A stretch of DNA of 48,896 bases, taken from assembly GCA_023484805.1 (NCBI GenBank), contig JAMDAM010000026.1, positions 1 to 48,896 on the forward strand, in the 5' to 3' direction. Position numbers and translations under genes: made by a program. Under the pieces are notes generated by a model. It ran no database searches, was not told where the DNA came from, and saw nothing but the letters and a program-made list of their open reading frames with translations. The DNA is from Thermoplasmatota archaeon (GTDB lineage: Archaea; Thermoplasmatota; Thermoplasmata; Thermoplasmatales; Thermoplasmataceae). Shown in pieces: positions 47,799 through 48,896 of this stretch (the stretch's first letter is position 1; the number at the start of each line of letters is the position of its first letter).

Positions 47799-48655
47799 AT
47801 GGCTCCCCCCTTCATTTTGTTCACCAGTTCTACCGCAATGCTAATCTTGCTTGAATCTGATTCCACCGTATCTGTAACGGCCAGATCATCTGCGATTTCC
47901 CTGATCCTGGATTCCGAGTCTCCAATGAACAAACCATGGATGGCGGATACATATATCTTTGCGGCCCCCTTTTCCCTGAGAAGTTTCACTGCCTTGATGA
48001 TAGTGCCCCCGGTCGATATTATGTCATCAACGATAAGCAAATTCTTTCCCCGTATGTCTATGTCGGGAAGTTTCATTTCCACGCTATTGGAATCGATCCT
48101 CCGCTTGTCGATGTAAAAGTGATCAGTATGCATCTTTCCTGCGATTAGTTTTGCCCGGTTGGATCCTCCATCATCCGGGGAGACCACGTAATGTACATGC
48201 TTGTCCTCATAATGCGAAGCTATTGAATCGGTTATGCTTACGTTAATGAATGGTTTAGATGAATAAGACAGTGTCTGCTCGTCGTGAATGTCCACAGAAA
48301 CTATGGTATCGGCAAAGTGATCCATGAGAAATGTCCACACCTTTGAGGACACCGGTTCTCCTTCCTTGTACCGCATATGCTGCCTTGCATACCCGAAATA
48401 TGGTATGACTGCAGTCAGGGTGTGCGGCTCGCATTCCCTCACTGCATCGAGCAGAAGCATGGTTTCAACTATGTTCTCGTCTCCCCTCGTGGTGCTGACA
48501 AGAATCACGTCAGCCCCCCTGAGGTCATTCTTTATTCTAAGGTAAAGCTCTCCGTCCGGAAATCTTCTCCGCTCAATTTCAGCCACATCTGATCCAATAC
48601 ACTGCGAGATTTTCCTGGCCAACTTACCCGACGACGAACCTGCTACCACAATCAT
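47795..48655 (-). CDS. prs: Ribose-phosphate pyrophosphokinase
   Basis: ERRRFPDGELYLRI, VIPYFGYARQHMRY, VSPDDGGSNRAK, LLIVDDIISTGGTIIKAV. ATG at 48655 (MIVVAGSSSGKLA) fits better than the GTG at 48709. Confidence 0.95.
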   Translation of the reverse strand: MIVVAGSSSGKLARKISQCIGSDVAEIERRRFPDGELYLRIKNDLRGADVILVSTTRGDENIVETMLLLDAVRECEPHTLTAVIPYFGYARQHMRYKEGEPVSSKVWTFLMDHFADTIVSVDIHDEQTLSYSSKPFINVSITDSIASHYEDKHVHYVVSPDDGGSNRAKLIAGKMHTDHFYIDKRRIDSNSVEMKLPDIDIRGKNLLIVDDIISTGGTIIKAVKLLREKGAAKIYVSAIHGLFIGDSESRIREIADDLAVTDTVESDSSKISIAVELVNKMKGGAI

Positions 48656-48712
48656 AATCCTGACCTCATCAAACTGAACAACTGCAATGTCTCCAGGCTT
48701 CGGGTTCACTCA

Positions 48713-48865
48713 TCAGGGGTTCCCCGGCTGCGCCAATGAATCTGGTTTCCACGGCATCATGTACCTGGAATCCATGATCATCCATTCAGCGTTAGTCACG
48801 CATTCATGCCCGGAGCATTGTGCTTTCCAGTATCTATCACATCCATCTACCAGCGGACTGGGCAA
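48713..48865 (-). CDS. Possible small Cys/His-rich protein, or C-terminus of a gene running off the window
   Basis: Frame open to the window edge: ...ILPSPLVDGCDRYWKAQCSGHECVTNAEWMIMDSRYMMPWKPDSLAQPGNP*; TTG at 48865 as possible start. Confidence 0.3.
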   Translation of the reverse strand: MPSPLVDGCDRYWKAQCSGHECVTNAEWMIMDSRYMMPWKPDSLAQPGNP

Positions 48866-48896
48866 TATTTTCTGTCTTATAATAAGCTTTTTGCTC

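Noticed and set aside
1-48896. CRISPR array, rRNA, integrase/prophage or toxin-antitoxin modules
   Set aside because: None found by reading; no regularly spaced repeats, rRNA blocks or recombinase motifs other than TnpB.

Overview
Chromosomal window from an archaeon, most likely order Thermoplasmatales. The inference rests on type II GAPDH, RadA, aPelota, ABCE1, archaeosine TGT, split GMP synthetase, Orc1/Cdc6, PolB, a GH15 trehalase/glucoamylase-like enzyme, and many apparently leaderless genes with a TATA box about 25 nt before the start codon. Most of the window is ordinary, densely packed housekeeping sequence. I see one tRNA (Glu-TTC, at the left edge), about 34 supported CDSs, and one TnpB-only IS200/IS605-type (IS1341-like) element. 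That element sits inside a Gfo/Idh/MocA oxidoreductase pseudogene, and its boundaries can be resolved to the nucleotide. There is no CRISPR array. The observations I would follow up first are: (1) a three-gene overlapping cassette, two uncharacterised small proteins plus a catalytically divergent second B-family polymerase (PolB2-like), with its own predicted promoter; (2) overlapping genes for a Mut7-C/Zn-ribbon putative RNase and aPelota; (3) a ~1250-aa sequon-rich surface protein with a C-terminal TM helix and a winged-HTH-like cytosolic tail; (4) the TnpB element, whose exact removal restores the host reading frame, together with two identical in-frame TAG codons in CCTAGG contexts; (5) an uncharacterised small protein at the head of an ABCE1-tgtA operon; (6) a Prs-KptA overlapping gene pair. 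All family calls come from reading the translations; no database searches were run.
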